In this document: positions 33,240 to 40,802 of the stretch, in pieces | How positions within the stretch are numbered: the first letter of the stretch is position 1 | How the letters are laid out: every line of letters begins with the position of its first letter | From: Prevotellaceae bacterium UBA7028 | Lineage (GTDB): Bacteria; Bacteroidota; Bacteroidia; Bacteroidales; Bacteroidaceae | Direction of reading: 5' to 3' | NCBI GenBank assembly: GCA_002494215.1 | Contig: DLBF01000047.1 | Span: 372 to 45,382 of the forward strand | Length of the DNA: 45,011 bases | The notes under the pieces: generated by a model | Seen by the model: only the letters and a program-made list of their open reading frames with translations | The model's database searches: none | What the model was told of the DNA's origin: nothing | Position numbers and translations under genes: made by a program

Positions 33240-34571
33240 ATGGAACATGCTTTAAAGAAACTGTTTGGTTTCGATCCGGAAAAACATAGCGTTCGTACAG
33301 AGATTCTGGCGGGCATAACTAGTTTCTTGACTATGGCCTATATTTTGGCCGTTAATCCTAATATATTCAGTGCCCTACCCGATATGCCCAGTGGCAGTGT
33401 TTTCACAGCAACGGCACTGGCAGCCATCATTGGAACATTGGTAATGGCCCTATATGCCAAAAAGCCCTTTGCACTGGCACCTGGCATGGGACTGAATGCA
33501 TTCTTTGTTTATACCATATGTTTAGGAATGGGATACAGCTGGCAGTTTGCCCTCACAGCTGTGCTCATAGAAGGATTCATCTTTATTATACTTACCGCCA
33601 CCAAGATGCGTAGCCTGCTGTTGCAGTCCATCCCAGGCACACTGAAGAAAGCCATTGGTGCCGGAATAGGCCTTTTCATTGCCTTCATCGGCATGGGGAA
33701 TGCCGGCATCATCGTAAATGACGATGCAACGCTGGTAAGTTTGGGAAAGATTTCGCAAGGCACAGCCTTACTGGCCATGATAGGCATCTTTATTACTGCA
33801 AGTATGGTAATGGCTAAGGTACGCGGCGGAATGCTATGGGGCATCTTGATTACAACTTTCCTCGGATTGTTTATTAAGGATCCTGCCACTGGCCAAGCTA
33901 TTACCCAGATGCATGGCATCGTATCTGCCCCTGTCAGCGTGGCGCCTATCTTATGCAAATTCCAGTGGAGCCATATCTTCTGTTCTGATATGCTGGTTGT
34001 GGTATTCACCCTGCTATTTATGGATATGTTTGACACTATGGGCACCATCATTGGAGTGTATCAGAATACCAACATGCACCCGCAAGATAACGAATACGAG
34101 AACATCCCCGATATAGACAAAATGTTTATGGCAGATTCTATTGCTACGGTTGCTGGTGCCTGTGTGGGTACCTCTACCACCACAACCTATGTTGAGAGTG
34201 CCTCTGGTGCCAGCGAGGGAGGACGTACCGGGCTTACAGCCTTCTCTACTGCTGTATGCTTTGCGCTGGCACTGTTCTTCTGCCCCATCTTCCTGGCCAT
34301 CCCCAGTGCCGCTACTGCCCCTGCCCTTATCATTGTGGGTGTTATGATGATGCCTGCTGCTGCGCGCATTCACTGGGAGGACTACTGCAAAGCTATTCCT
34401 GCCTTCCTAACCCTTGTCACCATCCCATTGGCTTACAGCATCAGCGATGGCATCCTCATCGGCGTCATCTCCTATGTGCTTTGTCATGCTTTGGCAGGCA
34501 AGTTCAAGGAAATCTCCCTCACCATGTGGGTATTGGCAATTCTGTTCATCTGTAAGTACATATTCTTGTAA
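33240..34571 (+). CDS. NCS2-family (AzgA-type) purine permease
   Basis: A 443-residue inner-membrane transporter with 12-14 membrane segments. It starts MEHALKKLFGFDPEKHSVRTE, as do adenine/guanine/hypoxanthine permeases. The signature motifs are AYILAVNPNIF, LAPGMGLNAFFVYTIC, FMDMFDTMGTIIGV and GTSTTTTYVESASGASEGGRTGLT. It imports purine bases with protons. Monocistronic with a consensus promoter. No purine riboswitch is seen in the short leader. Confidence 0.93.
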   Translation: MEHALKKLFGFDPEKHSVRTEILAGITSFLTMAYILAVNPNIFSALPDMPSGSVFTATALAAIIGTLVMALYAKKPFALAPGMGLNAFFVYTICLGMGYSWQFALTAVLIEGFIFIILTATKMRSLLLQSIPGTLKKAIGAGIGLFIAFIGMGNAGIIVNDDATLVSLGKISQGTALLAMIGIFITASMVMAKVRGGMLWGILITTFLGLFIKDPATGQAITQMHGIVSAPVSVAPILCKFQWSHIFCSDMLVVVFTLLFMDMFDTMGTIIGVYQNTNMHPQDNEYENIPDIDKMFMADSIATVAGACVGTSTTTTYVESASGASEGGRTGLTAFSTAVCFALALFFCPIFLAIPSAATAPALIIVGVMMMPAAARIHWEDYCKAIPAFLTLVTIPLAYSISDGILIGVISYVLCHALAGKFKEISLTMWVLAILFICKYIFL

Positions 34572-34803
34572 TAACATAGTTGTTGTACGAAGAATGGAGT
34601 GACCTATAGACAGCCATAAAACAAACCATCCTATTATAATAACGTTTCCTATAATTACTTTCCGCATGATCTAACAATGCGGAAAGTATAAAATATTCTG
34701 TTTTCGTTGTAACAAATCCATCGAAAGTCTCGTTTGCGCATATAGAAGGGTTCATCGATGAAACAGAAAGAAAACTAAAGTTAATAACAAGAACAGAATT
34801 ATA

Positions 34804-35379
34804 ATGAAAAAGATTCTATTATCATTTGCTTTGCTGCTCTGCGTTAGCAGCATATTCGGGCAAGATGCCAGAAAACTGGTGGCAAAATGGAAAACTACAG
34901 AAGGAGCAGAATTCGTGGTCACTACAGAGGATTCGCGCAAGGGCATTGAGGAAAACAAAAAGAACGAAGCTTATGGCATGAGCAAAGAATGCTATGACTA
35001 TGTGCTAAAGAATTTTAAAGGTTCCTCGGAACTACGACTAATGCTCAATGAAAAAGAGAAACAGCAACTTGACGCGGACTTGAAGTCAATGAAAGGATAC
35101 GAAATGCTGTTCTCGCAGAACAACAACGAAGGAACCGAGCAAAAGGAGGCAACTCTAGATCAGGTAAATAAGGCAATCAACCCAAATTACCAACTACGAG
35201 TTTACGGAAAAGTAAAAGACAACACTGTCAGCGAGATATTGTGTCGGTGCGATGTGTATAATGTTGTCATATTAGCATACTTCGATGTCAAAACGAAGAA
35301 AGACTCAATGTTGGATATGATTTTTAAAGGCTATAAACTTGCAACTTTTGAAGTAACAAAAGAAGAACGAATTAATTGA
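34804..35379 (+). CDS. small exported protein, distantly DUF4252-like
   Basis: A 191-residue protein with a signal peptide (MKKILLSFALLLCVSSIFGQ). The C-terminal part (YQLRVYGKVKDNTVSEILCR, then DVYNVVILAYFDVKTKKDSM) resembles the second half of DUF4252 proteins, one of which is encoded at 36282 in the same operon. Its stop overlaps the sigma-factor start by one base (TGATG), so it is translationally coupled to it. It may be a target or an extracytoplasmic partner of the sigma system. Function is unknown. Confidence 0.65.
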   Translation: MKKILLSFALLLCVSSIFGQDARKLVAKWKTTEGAEFVVTTEDSRKGIEENKKNEAYGMSKECYDYVLKNFKGSSELRLMLNEKEKQQLDADLKSMKGYEMLFSQNNNEGTEQKEATLDQVNKAINPNYQLRVYGKVKDNTVSEILCRCDVYNVVILAYFDVKTKKDSMLDMIFKGYKLATFEVTKEERIN

Positions 35380-35891
35380 TGAACGCTCAGGAGTTTAAGC
35401 AACGGTTCATGCCTTTCCATAAGTTGCTCTATAGGGTGGCTTTTCACCTGACGGGCAACGTACAGGATGCCGAAGACCTGCTTCAGGATACTTATCTGAA
35501 GCTCTGGCAGAAACGCGACGACATAAGGGAAGAGGCTGTAAACCAAGCTTACCTGGTAACCCTGATGCGGAACCTCCTTCGAGACCAGCAGCGTCTGAAA
35601 CACATAGACAGCTCTGCGGAACTGAGGAACGAACTCTCTCCACCCGACGAACGAAGCCTCGAAGGACAGATAGCAGCAAGAGACGAAGCCTCTCAGATGA
35701 AAAACCTAATCAATCAACTGCCAAAGCGAGATAAAGAAATCATAAGGATGCATCTAATGGAGGAACGAACATACGACGAGATAGAACAAGACACAGGACT
35801 ATCACAAGGCAACATCCGCATCATAGTAATGAGAACAAAACAGAAATTGAAACAACAATTCATAAAACTTACCAAGACATGGACGAACTGA
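35379..35891 (+). CDS. ECF RNA polymerase sigma factor
   Basis: A 170-residue sigma-70 family factor of the extracytoplasmic-function type. Region 2 is LLYRVAFHLTGNVQDAEDLLQD followed by TYLKLWQ; region 4 is LPKRDKEIIRMHLMEERTYD to LSQGNIRIIVMRTKQKL. ATG at 35379 is used. It overlaps the anti-sigma-like gene by 13 bases, the usual arrangement of such pairs. It would direct transcription in response to an envelope signal. Confidence 0.93.
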   Translation: MNAQEFKQRFMPFHKLLYRVAFHLTGNVQDAEDLLQDTYLKLWQKRDDIREEAVNQAYLVTLMRNLLRDQQRLKHIDSSAELRNELSPPDERSLEGQIAARDEASQMKNLINQLPKRDKEIIRMHLMEERTYDEIEQDTGLSQGNIRIIVMRTKQKLKQQFIKLTKTWTN

Positions 35892-36280
35892 ACTACGAAG
35901 AACTGGAACGCATCCCCATCCCCGAGGGACTGGAGGAACGCTTGTCGGCCAAGATTGATGAGTGGGAGAAGGAAAGCCTCACTCCTTCCGAAGGAGAAGT
36001 AGCAAGAAAACAAATCATCTTCCGACCCCAAATCCTGCGCTACGCTGCCGTGGCTGCCTGTATTGCCATTGTCTTTGGAATGGGTTACCATAAGTTTGGC
36101 CAGAACCCTGCCGAACAAGATACCTACCAGGATCCGATTCTGGCACAACAGGAAGCAGCGCGCGCACTTACCCTATTGGCTGTGAATCTAAACAAAGGCA
36201 TGGAACATCTTGAGAAGGTAAATGCTATTAGCGAGAAAGCAGAAGAAACATTAAATGAACAATTAAACGCATTGAAATAA
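35879..36280 (+). CDS. anti-sigma-factor-like single-pass membrane protein
   Basis: A 133-residue protein. The N-terminal ~55 residues are acidic and helical (LERIPIPEGLEERLSAKIDEW), as in cytoplasmic sigma-binding domains. One membrane segment follows (YAAVAACIAIVFGMGY, about residues 60-76), then a short helical outer part. Its place directly after, and overlapping, the ECF sigma gene supports an anti-sigma role. No zinc-binding HxxxCxxC motif is present. Confidence 0.78.
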   Translation: MDELNYEELERIPIPEGLEERLSAKIDEWEKESLTPSEGEVARKQIIFRPQILRYAAVAACIAIVFGMGYHKFGQNPAEQDTYQDPILAQQEAARALTLLAVNLNKGMEHLEKVNAISEKAEETLNEQLNALK

Positions 36281-36281
36281 A

Positions 36282-36746
36282 ATGAGACAGACAATCATAA
36301 GATCCCTGCTCTGCACAGTAATGGCCCTTATTTGCCTCACTGCCAGCGCACAGGTAAAGGCATTCGAGAAATATGCCGATACAAAGAACGTAACCTACGT
36401 CTATATCTCCAAATATATGATAGGAATGGTAGGCAAGATGGCTACTATGCCAGGCGTGGACATCAGTTCATTATCCAACAAGTTGTCGGCTATACAGATT
36501 ATCACCTCAGAGGATAAGGCTGCCGGCACGAAACTGAAGAAGGAGGTGCAAAACATCCTCTCCAACGGCAAATATGAGAAGCTGATGCAGATAAACGAGG
36601 ACGACAGCAAGGTCAACATCTACCACAGCGAAGGAAAAGAGCAGTCGGCCGTAGTTATGATATCCGATGGAGATGGGTCGGTAACGGTAATGGTCTTCTC
36701 AGGAAAGTTCAGTTTGGACGATGTAACGAAGATGACGAAGAAATGA
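36282..36746 (+). CDS. DUF4252 exported protein
   Basis: A 154-residue protein with a signal peptide to TASAQ (residue 24). The body FEKYADTKNVTYVYISKYMI then GVDISSLSNKLSAIQIIT is the typical DUF4252 opening, and VMVFSGKFSLDDVTKM the usual end. DUF4252 genes often follow ECF sigma/anti-sigma pairs in Bacteroidales. It starts one base after the anti-sigma-like gene. The role is unknown; envelope location is likely. Confidence 0.88.
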   Translation: MRQTIIRSLLCTVMALICLTASAQVKAFEKYADTKNVTYVYISKYMIGMVGKMATMPGVDISSLSNKLSAIQIITSEDKAAGTKLKKEVQNILSNGKYEKLMQINEDDSKVNIYHSEGKEQSAVVMISDGDGSVTVMVFSGKFSLDDVTKMTKK

Positions 36747-36757
36747 TTTTGTAACAG

Positions 36758-36908
36758 AAAGAGGCTGTGTCGAAATAAAGAGAATACGTGAATGGTTTTT
36801 GTCCGTAACGTGCGAACTCTTTGTCCGTCCCGTACGGACTCGCAGTCCGTGCCTTACGGACAAAATTTACCTAAGGTATATTCTTTATTTCAGCACAGCC
36901 TCTTTTTT
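36758..36908. mobile_element. long nested palindrome, possible MITE and terminator
   Basis: The outer arms AAAGAGGCTGTGTCGAAATA (from 36758) and TTTCAGCACAGCCTCTTT (to about 36906) are near-perfect inverted repeats about 28 bases long, ending in a run of T. Inside are further inverted pairs, TTTTTGTCCGTAA / TTACGGACAAAA and GTCCGT-CCGTACGGAC-GTCCGT. The whole 150 bases could fold into one stem. This looks like a non-autonomous element with insertion-sequence-like ends that also terminates the sigma operon. No transposase is present and I could not see a clear target duplication. Confidence 0.6.
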
Positions 36909-36924
36909 CCTCTTTATATTACTT

Positions 36925-37037
36925 TTAATTTCTCTCACTTATTCGTATCTTTGACTATCGTCGAAGTAACTTTCATTCGGAAAAGAAAAGAAAAACAAGC
37001 TTTTCTTTTGCTTTTCTCTCACTTAATCGTATCTTTG
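36925..37037 (+). promoter_or_regulatory. tandem promoters of the B12 locus
   Basis: The 22-base string CTCTCACTTA[A/T]TCGTATCTTTG occurs twice, ending at 36953 and 37037, 84 bases apart. Both contain the -7 element TATCTTTG. The downstream copy also has TTTG (37007-37010) at a 19-base spacing, a full consensus; the upstream copy has only TTTT there. The downstream one should start transcripts just before the riboswitch. Confidence 0.75.
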
Positions 37038-37046
37038 CAGCGCATT

Positions 37047-37260
37047 ATGGTGATACCTGCGCATTCCATGCAAATGGAGTTAGCAGCGTAGAGAGGGAAT
37101 CCGGTGCAAGTCCGGAGCAGTGCCCGCTACTGTAATTGCCTTTATCGCAGCGTATGAAAGTCACTGGGTTCAACCTGGGAAGACGCGCTGTCGGGCAAAA
37201 GTCAGGAAACCTGCCATTTTGTATATATAACATGCATCCTCGGGACAAGGATGACGGAAA
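37047..37260 (+). ncRNA. cobalamin riboswitch
   Basis: The conserved core is clear: GGGAATCCGGTGCAAGTCCG followed by GAGCAGTGCCCGCTACTGTAA, and later AGTCAGGAAACCTGCC. The element is in the leader of a TonB-dependent receptor gene, and cobalamin (adenosyl- or aquo-/methyl-form) should repress the downstream uptake genes. A short hairpin CCTCTC-CATGT-GAGAGG (about 37275-37291) and a second one near 37309-37330 follow and may form the expression platform. Exact edges are estimated. Confidence 0.93.
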
Positions 37261-37414
37261 TGCATTAAATCAGCCCTCTCCATGTGAGAGGAAAAAAACC
37301 TGCTCCACTCCCTCATAAAGGGATGGGAAGATTGTGATTGGTCCATTGTACGTCGGTAGCGACTGTGATTACGAACGCAGAAGATACCTCAGACGAATGC
37401 AATGACAAAGTGGC

Positions 37415-37428
37415 AATTATGAATTATG
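37415..37428. repeat. AATTATG heptamer pair at the btuB-like start
   Basis: AATTATG occurs twice in a row. The second ATG (37426) starts the receptor gene; the first (37419) opens a five-codon frame that ends at TAA eight bases into the receptor gene. Confidence 0.7.
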
Positions 37429-39456
37429 CACAATAATAATACAAAATACTATCTGCAAGTGATTCTGCTTATCGTATTGGCATTTACTGTGACAGTAAGT
37501 GCCAATGCGCAGAATCCATCTGCCAAAAGGAATGAAGCAATGGGGATGGAGCGGGATACCGTCCGTCAGTTGCACGAGGTTATAATATCCACTAAACAAC
37601 CTGCCCGTACCATAGCAACATCCCAGAAGTTGAGCGGTGTCGATCTTCAGGCACTCAGCACAACATCGGTTGCAGATGCCCTGAAGTATTTTGCTGGTGT
37701 GCAGATAAAAGACTATGGAGGACTAGGCGGACTCAAGACAATTAATGTACGTTCGTTAGGTGCACAGCATGTGGGTATATACGTTGACGGCATCCGCATC
37801 ACCAATGCACAGAACGGAACAGTTGATTTGGGCAAATTCTCACTTTCTTCGATGGAATCCGTTTCGCTCTATAATGCCAACAAACTGGACAATTGCCAGT
37901 CGGCCAGCGAATATGCATCGGGTGCTACGGTTTATCTGCAGACACGCCGTCCAAAGAACGATTCGTTATCCGTACAGTTGCGTAATGCATCGTTCCATAC
38001 ATGGATGGCTAAACTGAACGGACAGTTCAACTGGCACGGATGGCAAGGATTCTTAGATGGCGAGTATTGTAACTCGCGTGGCGACTACCCTTTCCGCTAC
38101 AAATCAGAATACGAAGATACTGTGGGACGACGGGTCAACAGCGACATACGCTACGGACGCATAGAGGCTGCTCTGTTCAAGGGCGGCTTCTCTTCGCATA
38201 TCTATTATTACGATTCGGAACGAGGCTGCCCAGGCGGTATCGTACGCCGACTGAGCGACAAATATACGAACGTGGGACGCGAATGGGACCGTGACTTTTT
38301 TGTGCAGGCCAGCTATCAGGAGAAGTTCCACAGAAAAATACTATTTAAGGCTAACACAAAATATACAAACGAGTATCTACGCTATTGCACCAATTACCCT
38401 GAGAACCAAAACACAGCACGTGTGGATAACCACTACCGCCAACAGGATATGTATGGTGCCCTCTGCCTTGCTTACCTGCCTTGGAAGTGGCTTTCTCTCT
38501 CTACCAGCTACGACATTCGCTACAGTATTCTACGTGCCGACCTGAAACGGTTCGATGACGTGAAACGTGTAGATCAGAAGCAGGTACTGGCCGCACAGAT
38601 GAACTATCGCGGCATTCAGGCAGCAGCATCGTTGTTGCATCAACGGTATAATGACTTCACCTTTGCACATGTAGGTGCTGCCGACCCGTTGGATCGTTGG
38701 ACGCCTGCTGTCTCTCTTGCCTATACCTTATATAATAATATAACACTACGCGGATGGTACAAGGAAATCTTCCGTGCCCCAACGCTCAACGACCTCTACT
38801 ATACGCAGGTGGGAAACCGCAACCTGAAACCTGAATACACCAAACAATGGAATCTGGGCGTGGAATACCATCTTGATAATTCAAAATTCAAAATTCAAAA
38901 TTCAAAATTGGCATTAGACATTCAGTGTGATGTTTATCAGAACAAGATTGAGAACCGCATTGTCTGTCTGCCACTGAAAGGGACCTATACATGGTCTATG
39001 ATGAACTATGGCTATACTTTCTGCAGGGGACTGAATGCTACCGTCAAGGGACATTATAAAAGAGGCGACTGGAACTGCTCGCTGATTACCTCGCTCACAT
39101 GGCAGCATGATGTGGACCGTACTGATCCTGAAGATGAGGACATGTACGACAAGCCCATCTGTTACTCACCCACCCTTTCTACAGGTATTACAGCCATCTT
39201 AGGGTGGAGAACCCTGCAGTTCACCACTTCCTACCTCTACGTAGGAGAACGTATGTGGAGTAAAGCCGACCCCGAGGATATCCTGGCCCCATACCATAAT
39301 GTGGATATGAAGCTATCCTATACGCATAACATCCGCAAGGTATCCATGGGGCTCTGTCTGGAGGTATGCGATGTGCTGGATATTCAATATGAACACATTC
39401 CTCGTTACCCCATGCCTGGCAGGAATTATAAACTGACACTATCATTAGGAATATAA
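37426..39456 (+). CDS. btuB: TonB-dependent vitamin B12 receptor, BtuB-like
   Basis: A 676-residue outer-membrane receptor. Signal peptide to SANAQ (residue 29). The plug domain has TTSVADALKYFAGVQIKDYG, TINVRSLGAQHVGIYVDG and ATVYLQTRRP; the C-terminal half is a beta barrel with FRAPTLNDLYYTQVGNRNL, the usual receptor signature, ending in YKLTLSLGI. The cobalamin riboswitch upstream and the BtuG-like gene downstream show its substrate. At residues ~485-494 the barrel is encoded by TTCAAAA x4, an unusual intragenic heptamer repeat (DNSKFKIQNSKL). Confidence 0.9.
   Translation: MHNNNTKYYLQVILLIVLAFTVTVSANAQNPSAKRNEAMGMERDTVRQLHEVIISTKQPARTIATSQKLSGVDLQALSTTSVADALKYFAGVQIKDYGGLGGLKTINVRSLGAQHVGIYVDGIRITNAQNGTVDLGKFSLSSMESVSLYNANKLDNCQSASEYASGATVYLQTRRPKNDSLSVQLRNASFHTWMAKLNGQFNWHGWQGFLDGEYCNSRGDYPFRYKSEYEDTVGRRVNSDIRYGRIEAALFKGGFSSHIYYYDSERGCPGGIVRRLSDKYTNVGREWDRDFFVQASYQEKFHRKILFKANTKYTNEYLRYCTNYPENQNTARVDNHYRQQDMYGALCLAYLPWKWLSLSTSYDIRYSILRADLKRFDDVKRVDQKQVLAAQMNYRGIQAAASLLHQRYNDFTFAHVGAADPLDRWTPAVSLAYTLYNNITLRGWYKEIFRAPTLNDLYYTQVGNRNLKPEYTKQWNLGVEYHLDNSKFKIQNSKLALDIQCDVYQNKIENRIVCLPLKGTYTWSMMNYGYTFCRGLNATVKGHYKRGDWNCSLITSLTWQHDVDRTDPEDEDMYDKPICYSPTLSTGITAILGWRTLQFTTSYLYVGERMWSKADPEDILAPYHNVDMKLSYTHNIRKVSMGLCLEVCDVLDIQYEHIPRYPMPGRNYKLTLSLGI
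38880..38907. repeat. intragenic TTCAAAA x4 heptamer
   Basis: Four exact copies of TTCAAAA lie inside the btuB-like gene, in a probable barrel loop. The same unit appears in gaps at 6811 and 7927. A change of one or two copies would shift the frame. Confidence 0.85.
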
Positions 39457-39458
39457 AA

Positions 39459-39490
39459 GCCCCCTCCGGCTCCCCCTTTGAGGGGAGTGA
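39459..39490 (+). repeat. REP palindrome between btuB-like and btuG-like genes
   Basis: GCCCCCTCC then GGCTCCCCCTTTGAGGGGAGT. It closely matches the element at 7442-7472, which has AACTCCCCCTTTGGGGGAGT. Lacking a T-run, it is a poor terminator and may act as an mRNA stability element between the two genes. Confidence 0.75.
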
Positions 39491-39507
39491 ATAAAGAGTG
39501 AACAAAT

Positions 39508-40776
39508 ATGAAAAAGAAAATATTTATACTATTAAATCTTATTGTTGCAAGCATTCAGGCGCAGGAGCGGATTATACTGCTGAATGAAGGACTATGGCAG
39601 GCTGACAACGGGAGGGTTACCTACTTTGAGGACGGGAAGGTGGTGAGCAACCAGTGGTTCCGTGATGTAAACGGTTCCAAGTTGGGTGACACGCCCAATG
39701 ATATCATTCAGGTGAATGAGGACCTGATAGCCATTGCTATCAATTGGTCAAACGTTGTCCAGTTTATCACGCCCGACGGCAAGGCTGTGGCAGCCACAGA
39801 GGATGTTCCCAATAACCGTAAACTCTGTACTGATGGCAAGTACGTCTATGTAACCAGCTACGGACATGAATGCGAGACGGTAAACGGCACTCAGTACTTC
39901 GAGAAAGGCTTTGTAGCAAAAATAGACATTAGCAATTTCAAAGTCATCGCCACCTGCGAGGTAGGTTACGAGCCTGAAGGAATCGCGCTCTACGACGGCC
40001 GCCTCTTTGTGGCTAACACAGGCGGGTATGCCGGGCAAGAGGACCACGAGTATGAGACTACTGTGAGCATCATCAACGCCAATTCCATGACGATAGAAAG
40101 GGTAATAGATACTCAGGTACCTAACCTATACGGAAAAATGTCACAGAGCGGACAGTATCTGTGCATCAACTCGCCCGGCGACTATTACGAGACACCTGCC
40201 TGCGGTATCATCTTCGACTGCAAGAAAGCGCTTAGCGGTGAAGGCTGTTATGTCGTTTTCGATTACCCCGTCACCTATAACTGCACCACCCTCGATGGCA
40301 AATTCCTAGCCATAGGTTCCAGCTTCTCTTATCTGTATGGCGAATATGAGTTCTCTTATCTTACCATCGATCCGCAGCTTATTATAGAGAGTCAAGGGGA
40401 ACAAGGATTAGAGCAGACGTTGCCTGGAACATTAGGGAATGACTTTGCCGACATGGGTCAACCCTACGGAATATACGTGAATCCTTATAGTGGATACATC
40501 TATGGTACAGACGCTGGTTCGTTCGAAGGTGCTGGCTATCTTTACCAGTGGTCACCAGAGGGAGAGTATTTAGGTAAGCACAAGGTTTATATAAACCCTG
40601 GCCACTTTCTGGCGCTGCCAACTGACGAACACGTTGATGGCATTCCAACTATCGAGGCTTTATCGTTGAGCAAAGATCATTATATCTATAATCTACAAGG
40701 TTGCTTAATAAATTCACAGTTAAAGGATAACACCCTATACATAAAGGATAGAAAAAAAATAATATATGTAAAGTAA
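39508..40776 (+). CDS. btuG: BtuG-like beta-propeller B12-binding protein
   Basis: A 422-residue exported protein with repeated propeller blades (ILLNEGLWQADNGRVTYF, TPNDIIQVNEDLIAIAIN, LCTDGKYVYVTSYGHECE, EPEGIALYDGRLFVANTGG, QPYGIYVNPYSGYIYGTD), the pattern of the DUF5074/YncE-type seven-bladed propeller of Bacteroides BtuG. BtuG captures cobalamin at the cell surface and hands it to BtuB. The signal peptide (MKKKIFILLNLIVASIQAQ) has no lipobox cysteine, unlike the Bacteroides lipoprotein. Instead the last ~29 residues, YNLQGCLINSQLKDNTLYI onward, resemble the sorting-like tail of the other surface proteins here. Stop and next start overlap by one base. Confidence 0.85.
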   Translation: MKKKIFILLNLIVASIQAQERIILLNEGLWQADNGRVTYFEDGKVVSNQWFRDVNGSKLGDTPNDIIQVNEDLIAIAINWSNVVQFITPDGKAVAATEDVPNNRKLCTDGKYVYVTSYGHECETVNGTQYFEKGFVAKIDISNFKVIATCEVGYEPEGIALYDGRLFVANTGGYAGQEDHEYETTVSIINANSMTIERVIDTQVPNLYGKMSQSGQYLCINSPGDYYETPACGIIFDCKKALSGEGCYVVFDYPVTYNCTTLDGKFLAIGSSFSYLYGEYEFSYLTIDPQLIIESQGEQGLEQTLPGTLGNDFADMGQPYGIYVNPYSGYIYGTDAGSFEGAGYLYQWSPEGEYLGKHKVYINPGHFLALPTDEHVDGIPTIEALSLSKDHYIYNLQGCLINSQLKDNTLYIKDRKKIIYVK

Positions 40777-40802
40777 TGTTTAACATGATTATTAACAAAA
40801 AC

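Noticed and set aside
36758..36908. A complete insertion sequence
   Set aside because: The ends look insertion-sequence-like but only 150 bases lie between them and no transposase is encoded.
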